Assembly (NCBI GenBank): GCA_002437115.1
Contig: DJOD01000023.1
Location: 45,895 to 109,894 of the forward strand
DNA from: Prevotella sp. UBA6447
GTDB taxonomy: Bacteria > Bacteroidota > Bacteroidia > Bacteroidales > Bacteroidaceae
Length of the DNA stretch: 64,000 nucleotides
Reading direction: 5' to 3'
Position 1 is the first letter of the stretch; every line of letters begins with the position of its first letter. The notes under the pieces are model-generated. The model saw only the letters and a program-made list of their open reading frames with translations, was not told the origin of the DNA and made no database searches. Below are positions 18,601 to 27,900 of this stretch, piece after piece. A program made the translations under genes and the position numbers.

Positions 18601-19551
18601 TCATTTTCCCGTGGCTTTCTTTCTCAGCGACACGAGCTTGCTGTGGTGGCTCTTGGCCGACTTTTGCCCCTGTTCTATCATGGCGCGTATGTCCTCGGGC
18701 CTGAAGCTCGTCACGCCGTAGCCCTTGAGCTTCGGGTTGATGCAAAGGTCGGCATCCTTGTAGTTGCGGTTGTAGTTGACAAAGTCGGGGCGTTGGCGCA
18801 GCCACCTCAATCCCTTGCCCATGAACTTCTTGATTTTCTTTGGAACGAAGTCGGGATGCTTGTTCTGCGTGAGGTCGATGGCGATGACCAGGTCGGCCCC
18901 CATGGCGCGCGCCACGTCGACGGGCAGGTTGTTGACTAGGCCGCCGTCGAGTAGCAGCAGCGAGTCGAGGCGCACGGGCTTGAAGACACCAGGTATGGCC
19001 ATGCTGGCACGCATGGATAGTGGCAGGCTTCCCTGCGCCAGGACCACGCCCTGGCCGCTGTTGATGTCGCACGCCACGGCGCGATAGGGTATGGGTAACT
19101 TATCGAAGAAGATGGAGTCGGGGTAAGAACCGTTTCCGCAATAAGTGTTTTTGGCGGTGAGCAGCGAGTCGAGAAACTGGAGCACGCCTATGCCTCGCAT
19201 CAAGCCAAAGCCTTTGATTTCATCCACCTTCTCGCCTTTCTTGGCCTTGCGGTCGTTGAAGAGGCTCACCCAGTCTTGGTGGGTGAAGAGCGAGTCGAGA
19301 TCGTCGGCGCGGTAGCCAACCGAATAGAGACCGCCCACTATCGAGCCGATACTGGTGCCTACGATGTAGTCGATGGGCACGCCTGCGCGCTCAATCTCCT
19401 TCAGAGCGCCCACCTCAGCAGCGCCCTTGGCGCCTCCGCCACCGAGCACCAGGGCCACCTTCAGACGTTTGTGGGCTTTGGCTATGGCAGGTGCGGTGTT
19501 GCACGACAAGGCCACAAGGCAAATAAGGAGTATCCAACGAAGTTGTTTCAT
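18601..19551 (-). CDS. Secreted patatin-like phospholipase
   Basis: 316 residues with an N-terminal signal (~1-24; a Cys17 is present but the lipobox is weak). Patatin features in order: oxyanion loop VLGGGGAKGAAEVG (~36-48), nucleophile in VGTSIGS (Ser67) and the catalytic Asp in LLDGGLVNNLP (Asp202). This Ser-Asp dyad hydrolyses lipid acyl esters. At ~316 residues it is the short patatin form without the Omp85-type beta-barrel. Own -7 element at 19580-19587. Confidence 0.93.
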   Translation of the reverse strand: MKQLRWILLICLVALSCNTAPAIAKAHKRLKVALVLGGGGAKGAAEVGALKEIERAGVPIDYIVGTSIGSIVGGLYSVGYRADDLDSLFTHQDWVSLFNDRKAKKGEKVDEIKGFGLMRGIGVLQFLDSLLTAKNTYCGNGSYPDSIFFDKLPIPYRAVACDINSGQGVVLAQGSLPLSMRASMAIPGVFKPVRLDSLLLLDGGLVNNLPVDVARAMGADLVIAIDLTQNKHPDFVPKKIKKFMGKGLRWLRQRPDFVNYNRNYKDADLCINPKLKGYGVTSFRPEDIRAMIEQGQKSAKSHHSKLVSLRKKATGK

Positions 19552-19579
19552 CTTTCCTCTTCTTTAGGTTCTAATGTCG

Positions 19580-19587
19580 CAAAGATA
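19580..19587 (-). promoter_or_regulatory. -7 element, patatin gene
   Basis: TATCTTTG on the minus strand, 29 bases upstream of the ATG at 19551. Confidence 0.5.
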
Positions 19588-19779
19588 CGAATTGTTCATC
19601 TTGAAACGATGGATTTTGAGTGATTTTTGTCGTCCACAACGTGTTTTTCAGCTTTTTTATAGATAAGCCTGCCACAAAGTCATCCTGCTGATTTGCCAGT
19701 CGTTGGTAATTTACACACAATGCTTGTTTTTTCAGAATGATTATGCCGAGTGGAAGGCATGGTTGTCAACAAAAAACGC

Positions 19780-19787
19780 TACCTTTG
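19780..19787 (+). promoter_or_regulatory. -7 element, secreted lyase-like gene
   Basis: TACCTTTG, 28 bases upstream of the ATG at 19815. It lies inside the longer open frame from 19737 and so argues for the downstream start. The -33 position is not well matched. Confidence 0.5.
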
Positions 19788-19814
19788 TATCCATATACAA
19801 TACTCCTCTACGAA

Positions 19815-22397
19815 ATGAGAATACCAACCTGTCTACTGTTGCTGGCTTTGTCTGCTCACCTGCCCATGCAGGCAAAAGCCGCAACGCATCCCTTTTCAGT
19901 GACGCCAGCAGCGCAAACCCCTGCCATGAGCCTCACCGAGGACATCGTCAATGCCGACTTTGTGGACGAGGCCACCATGAAGGGCGACCTGTTGCAGATG
20001 TTGGCCCGCTTTGCCCAATACCTTAAACAAGACTTCCAGGCGTGTGTCGAACCGAACAGCGCAGGTGAGGCGTGTGGGTGCTTTAAGAGCAACTCCACCA
20101 TGCAGGCCAATGAGGACGGCGTGCGGTCGAACGCCGACTTGGGAATGATAGCCGCTTTCCTCGTCAAGTATGGGCAGGGACGCGTGACGCTGCCAGAGAG
20201 CATCACATGGGCCGACCTTGAGACCATGGCACGCGAGAGCCTCGTCTTTGCCTATTCCACCCACAAGGCCAACCGCTTGAAACCTTGTGCCGGCAGCCGC
20301 TACTGGGGGTCAACTGGTGTCAAGGACCACACGTGGGAGAGTTCGCTGTGGGCCATGTCGGTGGCCTATTCGGCCTTCTTCCAGTGGGACAAGCTCACAC
20401 CCGAACAGAAGGGCTGCATAGAACGATTGCTCAAGGCCGAGTGTAACTACGAGCTGGAGCGCACCGTGCCCACGGGTTACAAAGGCGACACCAAGGCCGA
20501 GGAGAACGGGTGGGAGGCAGACGTGCTGGCCGCCACGCTCGGCCTTTTCCCCGATGACGCGCTGGCTCCGCGTTGGTTTGCTCGGCTCCGCGAGTTTGCC
20601 ATCAACAGTTATAGCCACCGCAACGACGCAGGCGACCACAAGGTCATCGACCCCGACTACGACAAGACGACCGTGGTCGACCTCTATCGCGGCCAGAACC
20701 TCTACGACGACTACACGCTGCAAAACCACAACTACTTCCACACGTCCTATCAGAACGTGGTTATACAGGAACTGGGAGAAGCCGCATTGGCCCTCAAACT
20801 CTTCCAGACAACGCTCCACGGAACAGAACGATGGAAGACCAACGCCCTGATGCACAACAATGAGGCCGTGCAGAAAGAGGTGCTCAACTGGTTGGCGCTG
20901 GCCGACGGCGAACTGGCCATGCCTAACGGCAACGATTGGAGCCTGTTTCTCTATGACCAGATCACAAGCTACACCACCAACGCCTGCTTTCTTCGCGACA
21001 CCGACGCGCTGATGCTGGAAAACCTGGCCTACAAGATGATCAAGGCACGCCAGCAGACCACCGACGACGGCTCATGGCTGCTCCGCTCCGACATCGGCGC
21101 GCGCCGCATGGGTGTGGAGGGTCATCGTGTGATGATGACCTGGCTGATGCACGAGGTCTTGTCCACCGCCAAGCTCAAGCCTTCGACGTTTGACGACTTC
21201 CGCCAACGCTATGGCACCGCCAAGATTTTCCCGGCACAAAACATTGTGAGGGGCTACACTGCCGACCGATTCACCACCTTCTCATGGGCCACGGGCATCC
21301 CGAGCTACACGGGTTATATCGCAGCCAACTCGGTGGATCAAAACAAGATTATTGTGCCTTTCAAGGCGAACAACACGGGCAACTTCATAGGATGGTACAC
21401 GGTAGAGGGCAAAAAGACCAATGCCAAGCCAGTTGGGAGCGGCATATACCAACTTGACGGGGAGGCATGGGTCATGAATGGTGAGCTCAGCACCAATGAG
21501 GCCGTGCTCGACAACCGATTTGCCATCTATTCCACGCCAGGCAACGCGGTCATCTATCTCGATTATGTGACGGGGCTGTCTGAGGGTGCCATCACGTGCG
21601 AACAGGGCGGACTAATGGCTATCTCAACCGACACGCTGACGCGCACGAGCCGCACGCTCTATTACGAGAAAGGAAGCCAGCGTCTTGACGGCACACGGCT
21701 GGCCATGATGGAGACGGCCTGGGTGAACATCGACAATGCCCTGGGTATCGTGGCTCCCAACAGCAAGCAGATGGCCTTTGGCGACAGGGCAAACAACAAT
21801 TCGGTGCTCACGTCAAAGGTCTATCCCGCATACAGCAACGTGAGACGGACGTTTGGAAAGGGAACGGTGGTCGACAAGCGCAACATCGTATATTATAGTA
21901 TGGTGGACGCGGCCACCACCCAGCGCATGAACCAAGAGCTGGTGCCACTGCGGGGCGTGCTGTCCGAGGGTTGGAACGGTGTGGTGGCTGCCGACCCCGA
22001 CCAGACGCGTTACCTGCTACTGAGCAATTTCTGCGGGGCGGAGCAGGTCACAGTAAGTGGTCTCAGCACCTCGCTGGGCGCGCCGGTGCTGCCTGTGGCG
22101 ACCGCCATCAGGGGTGCCATGGTGTACAAAGCCTCGTTCACCGTCAGCCAAAACAACAGTGTGGCTTGCCCCATCCGATTTTTTGTGGTGGGCAACGACA
22201 TCACGGCCTTGCAAGACTCAACCCATGAGGCCATCTACCTGCGCCACGACAAGGAAGGAAAGACGGCTGTGACCATCCAAGCTATTGTGGCTGGAAAGGT
22301 GCTGAAGAAGCGCGTCAACCTCTCGTCGGAAGTGAAGGTGAGCTTGACAAAAAATGGATTGAAGGTTCGGAAAACATCCGGAAAGGCTATACCCTGA
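19815..22397 (+). CDS. Large secreted protein, polysaccharide-lyase-like (alpha/alpha toroid plus beta-sandwich)
   Basis: 860 residues from the ATG at 19815, which opens a good signal peptide (MRIPTCLLLLALSAHLPMQA). The preceding 26 codons contain the -7 element and are not coding. Residues ~40-480 are helical with conserved-looking motifs (GSRYWGSTGVKDHTWESSLW; YTLQNHNYFHTSYQN with Asn/His/Tyr as in lyase active sites); the rest is beta-rich. The layout resembles heparinase II/III-type or PL8-type lyases, but I cannot assign a CAZy family. No SusC/SusD pair lies next to it, unlike a typical polysaccharide utilisation locus. Terminator 3 bases after the stop. Confidence 0.55.
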   Translation: MRIPTCLLLLALSAHLPMQAKAATHPFSVTPAAQTPAMSLTEDIVNADFVDEATMKGDLLQMLARFAQYLKQDFQACVEPNSAGEACGCFKSNSTMQANEDGVRSNADLGMIAAFLVKYGQGRVTLPESITWADLETMARESLVFAYSTHKANRLKPCAGSRYWGSTGVKDHTWESSLWAMSVAYSAFFQWDKLTPEQKGCIERLLKAECNYELERTVPTGYKGDTKAEENGWEADVLAATLGLFPDDALAPRWFARLREFAINSYSHRNDAGDHKVIDPDYDKTTVVDLYRGQNLYDDYTLQNHNYFHTSYQNVVIQELGEAALALKLFQTTLHGTERWKTNALMHNNEAVQKEVLNWLALADGELAMPNGNDWSLFLYDQITSYTTNACFLRDTDALMLENLAYKMIKARQQTTDDGSWLLRSDIGARRMGVEGHRVMMTWLMHEVLSTAKLKPSTFDDFRQRYGTAKIFPAQNIVRGYTADRFTTFSWATGIPSYTGYIAANSVDQNKIIVPFKANNTGNFIGWYTVEGKKTNAKPVGSGIYQLDGEAWVMNGELSTNEAVLDNRFAIYSTPGNAVIYLDYVTGLSEGAITCEQGGLMAISTDTLTRTSRTLYYEKGSQRLDGTRLAMMETAWVNIDNALGIVAPNSKQMAFGDRANNNSVLTSKVYPAYSNVRRTFGKGTVVDKRNIVYYSMVDAATTQRMNQELVPLRGVLSEGWNGVVAADPDQTRYLLLSNFCGAEQVTVSGLSTSLGAPVLPVATAIRGAMVYKASFTVSQNNSVACPIRFFVVGNDITALQDSTHEAIYLRHDKEGKTAVTIQAIVAGKVLKKRVNLSSEVKVSLTKNGLKVRKTSGKAIP

Positions 22398-22400
22398 AAC

Positions 22401-22429
22401 AAAGGCGACACGTGAAAAGGTCGCTTTTT
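22401..22429 (+). terminator. Intrinsic terminator after the lyase-like gene
   Basis: GCGAC (22405-22409) pairs with GTCGC (22420-22424), extended by flanking A-T pairs, and is followed by TTTTTGTTATTTTT. Confidence 0.7.
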
Positions 22430-22449
22430 GTTATTTTTCCGCATAAATA

Positions 22450-22481
22450 TTTGCGGCTGTCAAGGAAAACCCTTAACTTTG
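22450..22481 (+). promoter_or_regulatory. Promoter of the histidine-utilisation operon
   Basis: TTTG at 22450-22453, 20-base spacer, TAACTTTG at 22474-22481: a near-perfect Bacteroidota housekeeping-type promoter, 38 bases before the ftcD ATG. No HutR-like operator recognised. Confidence 0.75.
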
Positions 22482-22519
22482 AGAACGAAAAACTAGAATT
22501 CATATAGACCGATTGACCT

Positions 22520-24229
22520 ATGGCAAACAACAACAAAATTATAGAGTGCGTGCCCAATTTCAGTGAAGGGCGCGATATGCAGAAAATCAACTCCATCGTC
22601 GATGCCGTGAAAAGTGTCAAGGGCGTGATGTTGCTCAACGTGGATCCCGGTGAGGCCACCAACCGAACCGTAGTGACCTTCGTGGGGCAACCCGAAGCCG
22701 TGTGCGAGGCGGCTTTTCGCGCTGTGGCGCAAGCGGCGCGTGTGATAGACATGCGCTCGCACCACGGTGCGCATCCACGCATCGGTGCCACGGATGTTTT
22801 GCCGCTGGTTCCGGTAAGTGGAGTGACGCTGGAGGAATGTGCCGCGCTGGCGCGCCAGTTGGCGGAACGCATAGCCAACGAACTTCGTGTTCCTTGCTAC
22901 TGCTATGAGGCGGCGGCTTTCAAGCCCGAGCGCCGTAACCTTGCCGTATGCCGAAAAGGTGAATACGAGGCCCTTGCCGACCGCGTGACCCATCCCGACG
23001 AGGCACCCGACTATGGCGCTCGCCCATGGGATGAGTACATGGCAAGGAGCGGTGCCACCGTGGTGGGGGCACGCGACTTTCTCATTGCCGTCAACTTCAA
23101 CCTCAACACCACCTCCACACGCAGAGCAAACGCCATCGCTTTCGATGTGAGGGAGAAGGGACGCCCGATGCGGGAAGGGGGGAAACTCACGGGCAAGATC
23201 CTGAAGGATGCCCACGGCAAGATGCTCATGCAACCGGGAACGTTGAAAGGCACCAAGGCCATCGGATGGTTTATAGACGAGTATGGCATTGCCCAAGTGT
23301 CGATGAACATCACCAATATCAACGTGACACCGCTCCATAAGGCCTTCGATGAGGTGTGTCGGGCCGCCGCAGCGCGTGGCCTTCGGGTCACGGGCACCGA
23401 GATTGTGGGGTTGATACCCAAGCGCGTGCTCATCGAGGCAGGTGTCTATTACTTGGAAAAGCAGCAGCGTTCGGTGGGGGTTCCTGAGGAGGACTTGGTG
23501 AAAATGGCCATCAAGTCGATGAGCCTTGATGACCTGAAGCCTTTCAACCCAAGAGAAAAGGTCATCGAATATCTGCTGGAGGATGCCAAGCCTGTCAGGC
23601 GATTGGCCGACATGACGGTCAAGGAGTTTGTGGAGGAGACCTCGCGGGAGAGCCCGGCACCTGGTGGAGGAACCATCGCCGCGACCATGGGTGCCATGGG
23701 AGCGGCCTTGGGAGCTATGGTGGCCAACTTGTCGGCGCACAAGCGCGGATGGGACGACAGGTGGCAAGAGTTCAGCGTGATGGCTGAGCGGGGGCAGAAG
23801 CTCTTGTCACAGCTCATGCATCTCGTTGACGAAGACACGGATGCCTTCAACCAGATCATGGCGGCTTTTGGCTTGCCGAAAGCCACAGATGAGGAAAAAG
23901 CCACACGCCACGCCGCTATCCAGAAGGCCACACGCCACGCCGCTGAGGTGCCGCTCGAGACGGTGAGGCGGTCGTATGAGGTGTTTGACCTGTGCCAGGC
24001 AATGGCAAAGGAAGGCAATCCGGCCAGCGTGAGCGATGCTGGCGTGGGTGCTCTTGCCGCTCGGGCGGCTGTGAGAGGAGCCGCGCTGAACGTCAAGATC
24101 AATGCGGCCTCACTTGACGACAAGGCTGTTGCGGACGCGCTTGTGGACGAGGTGAACGCCTATGAGCAGAAGGCTGATAAGCTCGAAAAGGAAATCTTGG
24201 CAGTTGTGAACAGCAAAATCAAACCTTGA
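22520..24229 (+). CDS. ftcD: Bifunctional glutamate formimidoyltransferase / formimido-THF cyclodeaminase
   Basis: 569 residues. Residues 1 to ~325 are the formimidoyltransferase (IIECVPNFSEGRDM at the N-terminus, MRSHHGAHPRIGATDVLPLV). Residues ~365-569 are the cyclodeaminase (SPAPGGGTIAATMGAMGAAL). Fused like the mammalian enzyme; many bacteria have them split. It moves the formimino group of N-formimino-glutamate to THF, then releases ammonia to give 5,10-methenyl-THF, the last steps of histidine breakdown to glutamate. A 15-base near-repeat (two copies of ACACGCCACGCCGCT) lies at ~23909-23944, inside the cyclodeaminase. First gene of the hut operon. Confidence 0.96.
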   Translation: MANNNKIIECVPNFSEGRDMQKINSIVDAVKSVKGVMLLNVDPGEATNRTVVTFVGQPEAVCEAAFRAVAQAARVIDMRSHHGAHPRIGATDVLPLVPVSGVTLEECAALARQLAERIANELRVPCYCYEAAAFKPERRNLAVCRKGEYEALADRVTHPDEAPDYGARPWDEYMARSGATVVGARDFLIAVNFNLNTTSTRRANAIAFDVREKGRPMREGGKLTGKILKDAHGKMLMQPGTLKGTKAIGWFIDEYGIAQVSMNITNINVTPLHKAFDEVCRAAAARGLRVTGTEIVGLIPKRVLIEAGVYYLEKQQRSVGVPEEDLVKMAIKSMSLDDLKPFNPREKVIEYLLEDAKPVRRLADMTVKEFVEETSRESPAPGGGTIAATMGAMGAALGAMVANLSAHKRGWDDRWQEFSVMAERGQKLLSQLMHLVDEDTDAFNQIMAAFGLPKATDEEKATRHAAIQKATRHAAEVPLETVRRSYEVFDLCQAMAKEGNPASVSDAGVGALAARAAVRGAALNVKINAASLDDKAVADALVDEVNAYEQKADKLEKEILAVVNSKIKP

Positions 24230-24310
24230 TAAAACTCATGGAGCAGGTGCCAATACCATTTCCCATGGAAGTGGACGCACCTAACGCAATGACACTTTGC
24301 ATAACCCAAC

Positions 24311-24352
24311 GGGGAACAAGTCACCCAATTTGTTCCCCTTATATATATTTTT
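24311..24352 (+). terminator. Terminator-like hairpin between ftcD and hutU
   Basis: GGGGAACAA (24311-24319) and TTGTTCCCC (24330-24338) form a perfect 9-pair stem, followed by TTATATATATTTTT just before the hutU ATG at 24361. It may be a partial terminator, an attenuator, or an mRNA end-protecting structure in the operon. Confidence 0.65.
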
Positions 24353-24360
24353 AACCTACC

Positions 24361-26376
24361 ATGACCATTGAAGAATTTCAAGCCGACATACGAGCCGGCA
24401 TTCCCGACAGCCTGCCAGACATGCAGGACTATGACTTCACCATCAACCACGCGCCCAAGCGCAAGGACATCCTGACGCTGCAAGAAAAGCAATTGGCCTT
24501 GCGCAATGCGCTGCGCTATTTTCCCCAACACCTGCACGCAGCCTTGGCGCCTGAGTTTGCAGAGGAATTGCACAAGTATGGGCGCATCTACATGTATCGC
24601 TATCGTCCCACCTATGAGATGAAAGCGCGACCTATCAGCGAATATCCTCACAGGTCGGAACAGGCGGCAGCCATCATGCTGATGATACAGAACAACCTGG
24701 ACCCAAAGGTGGCGCAACACCCTCACGAGCTCATCGTATATGGTGGCAACGGTGCCATCTTCCAGAACTGGGCGCAGTACCGACTGGTCATGAAATACCT
24801 CTCAGAGATGACCGACGAGCAGACGCTTGTCATGTACTCGGGACATCCTTTGGGACTGTTTCCCTCACACAAACGGGCTCCAAGGGTGGTTGTCACCAAT
24901 GGCATGGTCATACCCAACTACTCGAAACCCGACGACTGGGAGCGCATGAACGCCCTTGGCGTGAGCCAGTATGGACAGATGACGGCAGGCTCGTATATGT
25001 ACATTGGCCCGCAGGGCATTGTGCATGGCACGACCATTACGGTGCTCAACGCGGCTCGCAGGGTGATGAGCGATGCCTCGCGCCATGTTACTAATGTAAT
25101 TCCTCTGTTCGTTTCGAGTGGCCTGGGGGGCATGAGCGGGGCGCAACCGAAGGCTGGCAACATTGCGAAGGTGGTGAGCGTAGTGGCTGAAATCAATCCG
25201 AAGGCCGCGCAGAAGCGCTATGAGCAAGGTTGGGTGGACGAGCTTCACTATGACCTCGATGAGCTGATGGGGGCCGTGAGAAAAGCTCTTGTCGACAAGC
25301 GGGTTGTGTCGATGGCCTATGTGGGCAATGTGGTTGACCTGTGGGAACGATTGGCCGAGGAGAACATTGAGGTGAACTTGGGGTCCGACCAGACATCGCT
25401 CCACAACCCATGGGCAGGCGGCTACTATCCTGTTGGCATGACGCTCGATGAAAGCAAACGCATGATGGCTGCCGACCCAGGAGAGTTTAAGAAGCGAGTG
25501 GAAGCGTCGCTGCGTCGCCAAGTGGCTGCCATCAACCAGTTGGCGGCACGTGGCATGTATTTCTTCGATTATGGAAACGCCTTCCTCTTGCAAGCCAGTC
25601 GTGCGGGGGCAGACATCTTGAAGGATGACGGAAAATTCAGATACCCCTCTTATGTGCAAGACATCATGGGGCCCTTGTTCTTCGACTATGGCTTCGGGCC
25701 GTTCCGCTGGGTCTGCACCTCATGCGACCCCGCAGACCTGGCCCTTACCGACAAGTTGGCCCTGGAGGTTCTGGAGGAAGAGCGCAACCACGCCCCTGAA
25801 GATATACAACACCAACTGGATGACAACATCCACTGGATACGGGAGGCAGGTAAAAACCACCTGGTGGTGGGCTCGCAAGCCCGCATACTCTACGCTGATT
25901 GTGAGGGGCGCACCAAGATAGCGTTGGCCTTCAATGAGGCCGTTCGTGACGGCAGGCTGAAGGCTCCCGTGGTGTTGGGGCGCGACCATCATGACGTGAG
26001 CGGAACCGACTCTCCTTTCCGTGAGACGAGCAACATATACGACGGTTCACAGTTTTGCGCCGACATGGCGGTGCAGAACGTCATAGGCGACTCTTTCCGA
26101 GGGGCAACCTGGGTCAGCTTGCACAATGGCGGCGGAGTGGGCTGGGGCGAAGTCGTCAACGGCGGCTTCGGCATGGTCGTTGACGGAAGTGAAGAGAGCG
26201 ACAACAACATCCGTGAGATGCTCTTTTGGGATGTTAACAACGGCATCGCCAGGCGTTCGTGGGCACGAAACGGTGGTTCGATGGATGCCATCGAGAGGCA
26301 GATGGCGCATACTCCAAGCCTGCGTGTGACGCTGCCCAACCTTGTTGACGACAACATCATTAACCAATCTTTCTAA
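24361..26376 (+). CDS. hutU: Urocanate hydratase
   Basis: 671 residues: the long form shared with animals, against ~560 in Proteobacteria. Adds water to urocanate to give 4-imidazolone-5-propionate with tightly bound NAD+. Family motifs: HPLGLFPSHKRAPRVVVTNG, the NAD-binding SSGLGGMSGAQPKAG, NLGSDQTSLHNP, GPFRWVCTSCDPADL and LHNGGGVGWGE. Separated from ftcD by 131 bases containing the hairpin; hutH follows 17 bases later. Confidence 0.97.
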   Translation: MTIEEFQADIRAGIPDSLPDMQDYDFTINHAPKRKDILTLQEKQLALRNALRYFPQHLHAALAPEFAEELHKYGRIYMYRYRPTYEMKARPISEYPHRSEQAAAIMLMIQNNLDPKVAQHPHELIVYGGNGAIFQNWAQYRLVMKYLSEMTDEQTLVMYSGHPLGLFPSHKRAPRVVVTNGMVIPNYSKPDDWERMNALGVSQYGQMTAGSYMYIGPQGIVHGTTITVLNAARRVMSDASRHVTNVIPLFVSSGLGGMSGAQPKAGNIAKVVSVVAEINPKAAQKRYEQGWVDELHYDLDELMGAVRKALVDKRVVSMAYVGNVVDLWERLAEENIEVNLGSDQTSLHNPWAGGYYPVGMTLDESKRMMAADPGEFKKRVEASLRRQVAAINQLAARGMYFFDYGNAFLLQASRAGADILKDDGKFRYPSYVQDIMGPLFFDYGFGPFRWVCTSCDPADLALTDKLALEVLEEERNHAPEDIQHQLDDNIHWIREAGKNHLVVGSQARILYADCEGRTKIALAFNEAVRDGRLKAPVVLGRDHHDVSGTDSPFRETSNIYDGSQFCADMAVQNVIGDSFRGATWVSLHNGGGVGWGEVVNGGFGMVVDGSEESDNNIREMLFWDVNNGIARRSWARNGGSMDAIERQMAHTPSLRVTLPNLVDDNIINQSF

Positions 26377-26393
26377 CTTATCATCTTACCATT

Positions 26394-27887
26394 ATGGCAA
26401 ATATACATGAAATCAGTGCCGGCCACCTCACTCTCGACAAGGTGTGGGAAATCTTGCGCGGCAACTACAAGTTGAAACTGGGTGACGACGCGCGGCATCG
26501 CATCGTCAGATGCAGGGAGTATCTTGACAAAAAAATAGCCTCATCGGAAACACCTATCTATGGTGTCACCACGGGATTCGGGTCGCTCTACAACATATCC
26601 ATCGGCGAAGATCAGCTCTCGCAACTGCAAATCAACCTGATGATGAGCCATGCCTGTGGCATAGGCGAGCGTGTGCCCAACGAGATTGTCAAGCTGATGA
26701 TCTTGCTGAAGATACAGTCGCTTTCCTATGGCTACTCTGGATGCAAGCTCGACACGGTTGAGAGGCTCATCGATTTCTTCAACAACGATGTCTACCCCAT
26801 TGTCTATATGCAAGGCTCGGTAGGCTCGTCAGGGGACCTTGTGCCCCTGGCGCACCTCTGCCTGCCACTCGTGGGACTGGGAGAAGTGGAGTACAAGGGG
26901 CAACGGATGAGTGGCGCACAACTCATGACGACCATGGGATGGGAACCCATTAAGTTGGCTTCCAAGGAGGGACTGGCTTTGCTCAATGGCACGCAAAACA
27001 TGGGAGCCTTCTGTTGTTGGGGCATCATCCAGGCCACCAAGCTGTCAAACTGGGCCGACTACATCGCAGCCATGTCGCTCGATGCCTATGATGGCCGCAT
27101 CGAGCCTTTCTACCATGCCGTTCATGCCGTGCGCCCGCACCAGGGCCAGATGGACACCGCCGACCACATATCACGTATCCTTGAAGGCAGCGAGCTGATT
27201 CGGCAGCCGAAGCATCACGTGCAAGACCCTTATTCCTTCCGTTGCATACCGCAGGTGCATGGCGCGGTGAAAGACACGGTGCGTTATGTGCAGAAAGTGA
27301 CGGACGTGGAGATTAATGCCACAACGGATAATCCCACGGTGGTGCCTGATGACGATATGGTCATATCGGCGGGCAACTTCCACGGTGAACCCATAGCGCT
27401 TCCGATGGACTTCCTGGCCATTGCCATGTCGGAGCTGGCCAACATCTCCGAGCGACGTATCTACAAGCTCGTGTCGGGCACGCGCGGTTTGCCCAGTTTT
27501 TTGGTTGCCAACCCAGGTGTGAACAGTGGCTTCATGATCACACAATACACGGCGGCAAGCATCGTTAGCCAGAGCAAGACGCTCTGCATGCCTTCCTCGG
27601 TAGACAGCATACCGACTTCACAAGGACAGGAAGACCATGTGAGTATGGGGGCCAACGCAGGCACCAAGCTTTACAAGGTGATTCTCAACACCGAGCGCGT
27701 GCTGGCCATAGAACTCTTCAATGCTGCCCAGGCACTCGACTTCAGACGCCCGCTAAAATCATCGCCCATCGTGGAGAAGATTTATCGCGATTACCGTAAA
27801 ATGGTGCCATTCATAGACAAAGACACTGTGATGTATCCCCTTATTGCGAAGTCGGTGGACTTCCTGAGGGCGGAAACCTTGGAATAA
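26394..27887 (+). CDS. hutH: Histidine ammonia-lyase
   Basis: 497 residues. Deaminates L-histidine to urocanate with the MIO prosthetic group formed autocatalytically from an internal tripeptide. That site reads GSVGSSGDLVPL (Ser145-Ser146-Gly147), so the usual Ala is Ser; the family signature allows Ala, Ser or Cys here, so activity is expected. Other motifs: YGVTTGFGSL (~56-65) and QEDHVSMGANAG near the C-terminus. Located between hutU and hutI, 13 bases from hutI. Confidence 0.97.
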   Translation: MANIHEISAGHLTLDKVWEILRGNYKLKLGDDARHRIVRCREYLDKKIASSETPIYGVTTGFGSLYNISIGEDQLSQLQINLMMSHACGIGERVPNEIVKLMILLKIQSLSYGYSGCKLDTVERLIDFFNNDVYPIVYMQGSVGSSGDLVPLAHLCLPLVGLGEVEYKGQRMSGAQLMTTMGWEPIKLASKEGLALLNGTQNMGAFCCWGIIQATKLSNWADYIAAMSLDAYDGRIEPFYHAVHAVRPHQGQMDTADHISRILEGSELIRQPKHHVQDPYSFRCIPQVHGAVKDTVRYVQKVTDVEINATTDNPTVVPDDDMVISAGNFHGEPIALPMDFLAIAMSELANISERRIYKLVSGTRGLPSFLVANPGVNSGFMITQYTAASIVSQSKTLCMPSSVDSIPTSQGQEDHVSMGANAGTKLYKVILNTERVLAIELFNAAQALDFRRPLKSSPIVEKIYRDYRKMVPFIDKDTVMYPLIAKSVDFLRAETLE

Positions 27888-27900
27888 ATTTCAGTTCGTC

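Noticed and set aside
22493..23767. Open minus-strand frame of 424 codons opposite ftcD
   Set aside because: His/Arg-rich shadow of a well-recognised enzyme; no promoter and no motif.
23909..23944. Short tandem near-repeat in ftcD (two copies of ACACGCCACGCCGCT)
   Set aside because: In frame and inside the cyclodeaminase domain, it looks like a harmless local duplication rather than a regulatory or mobile element.
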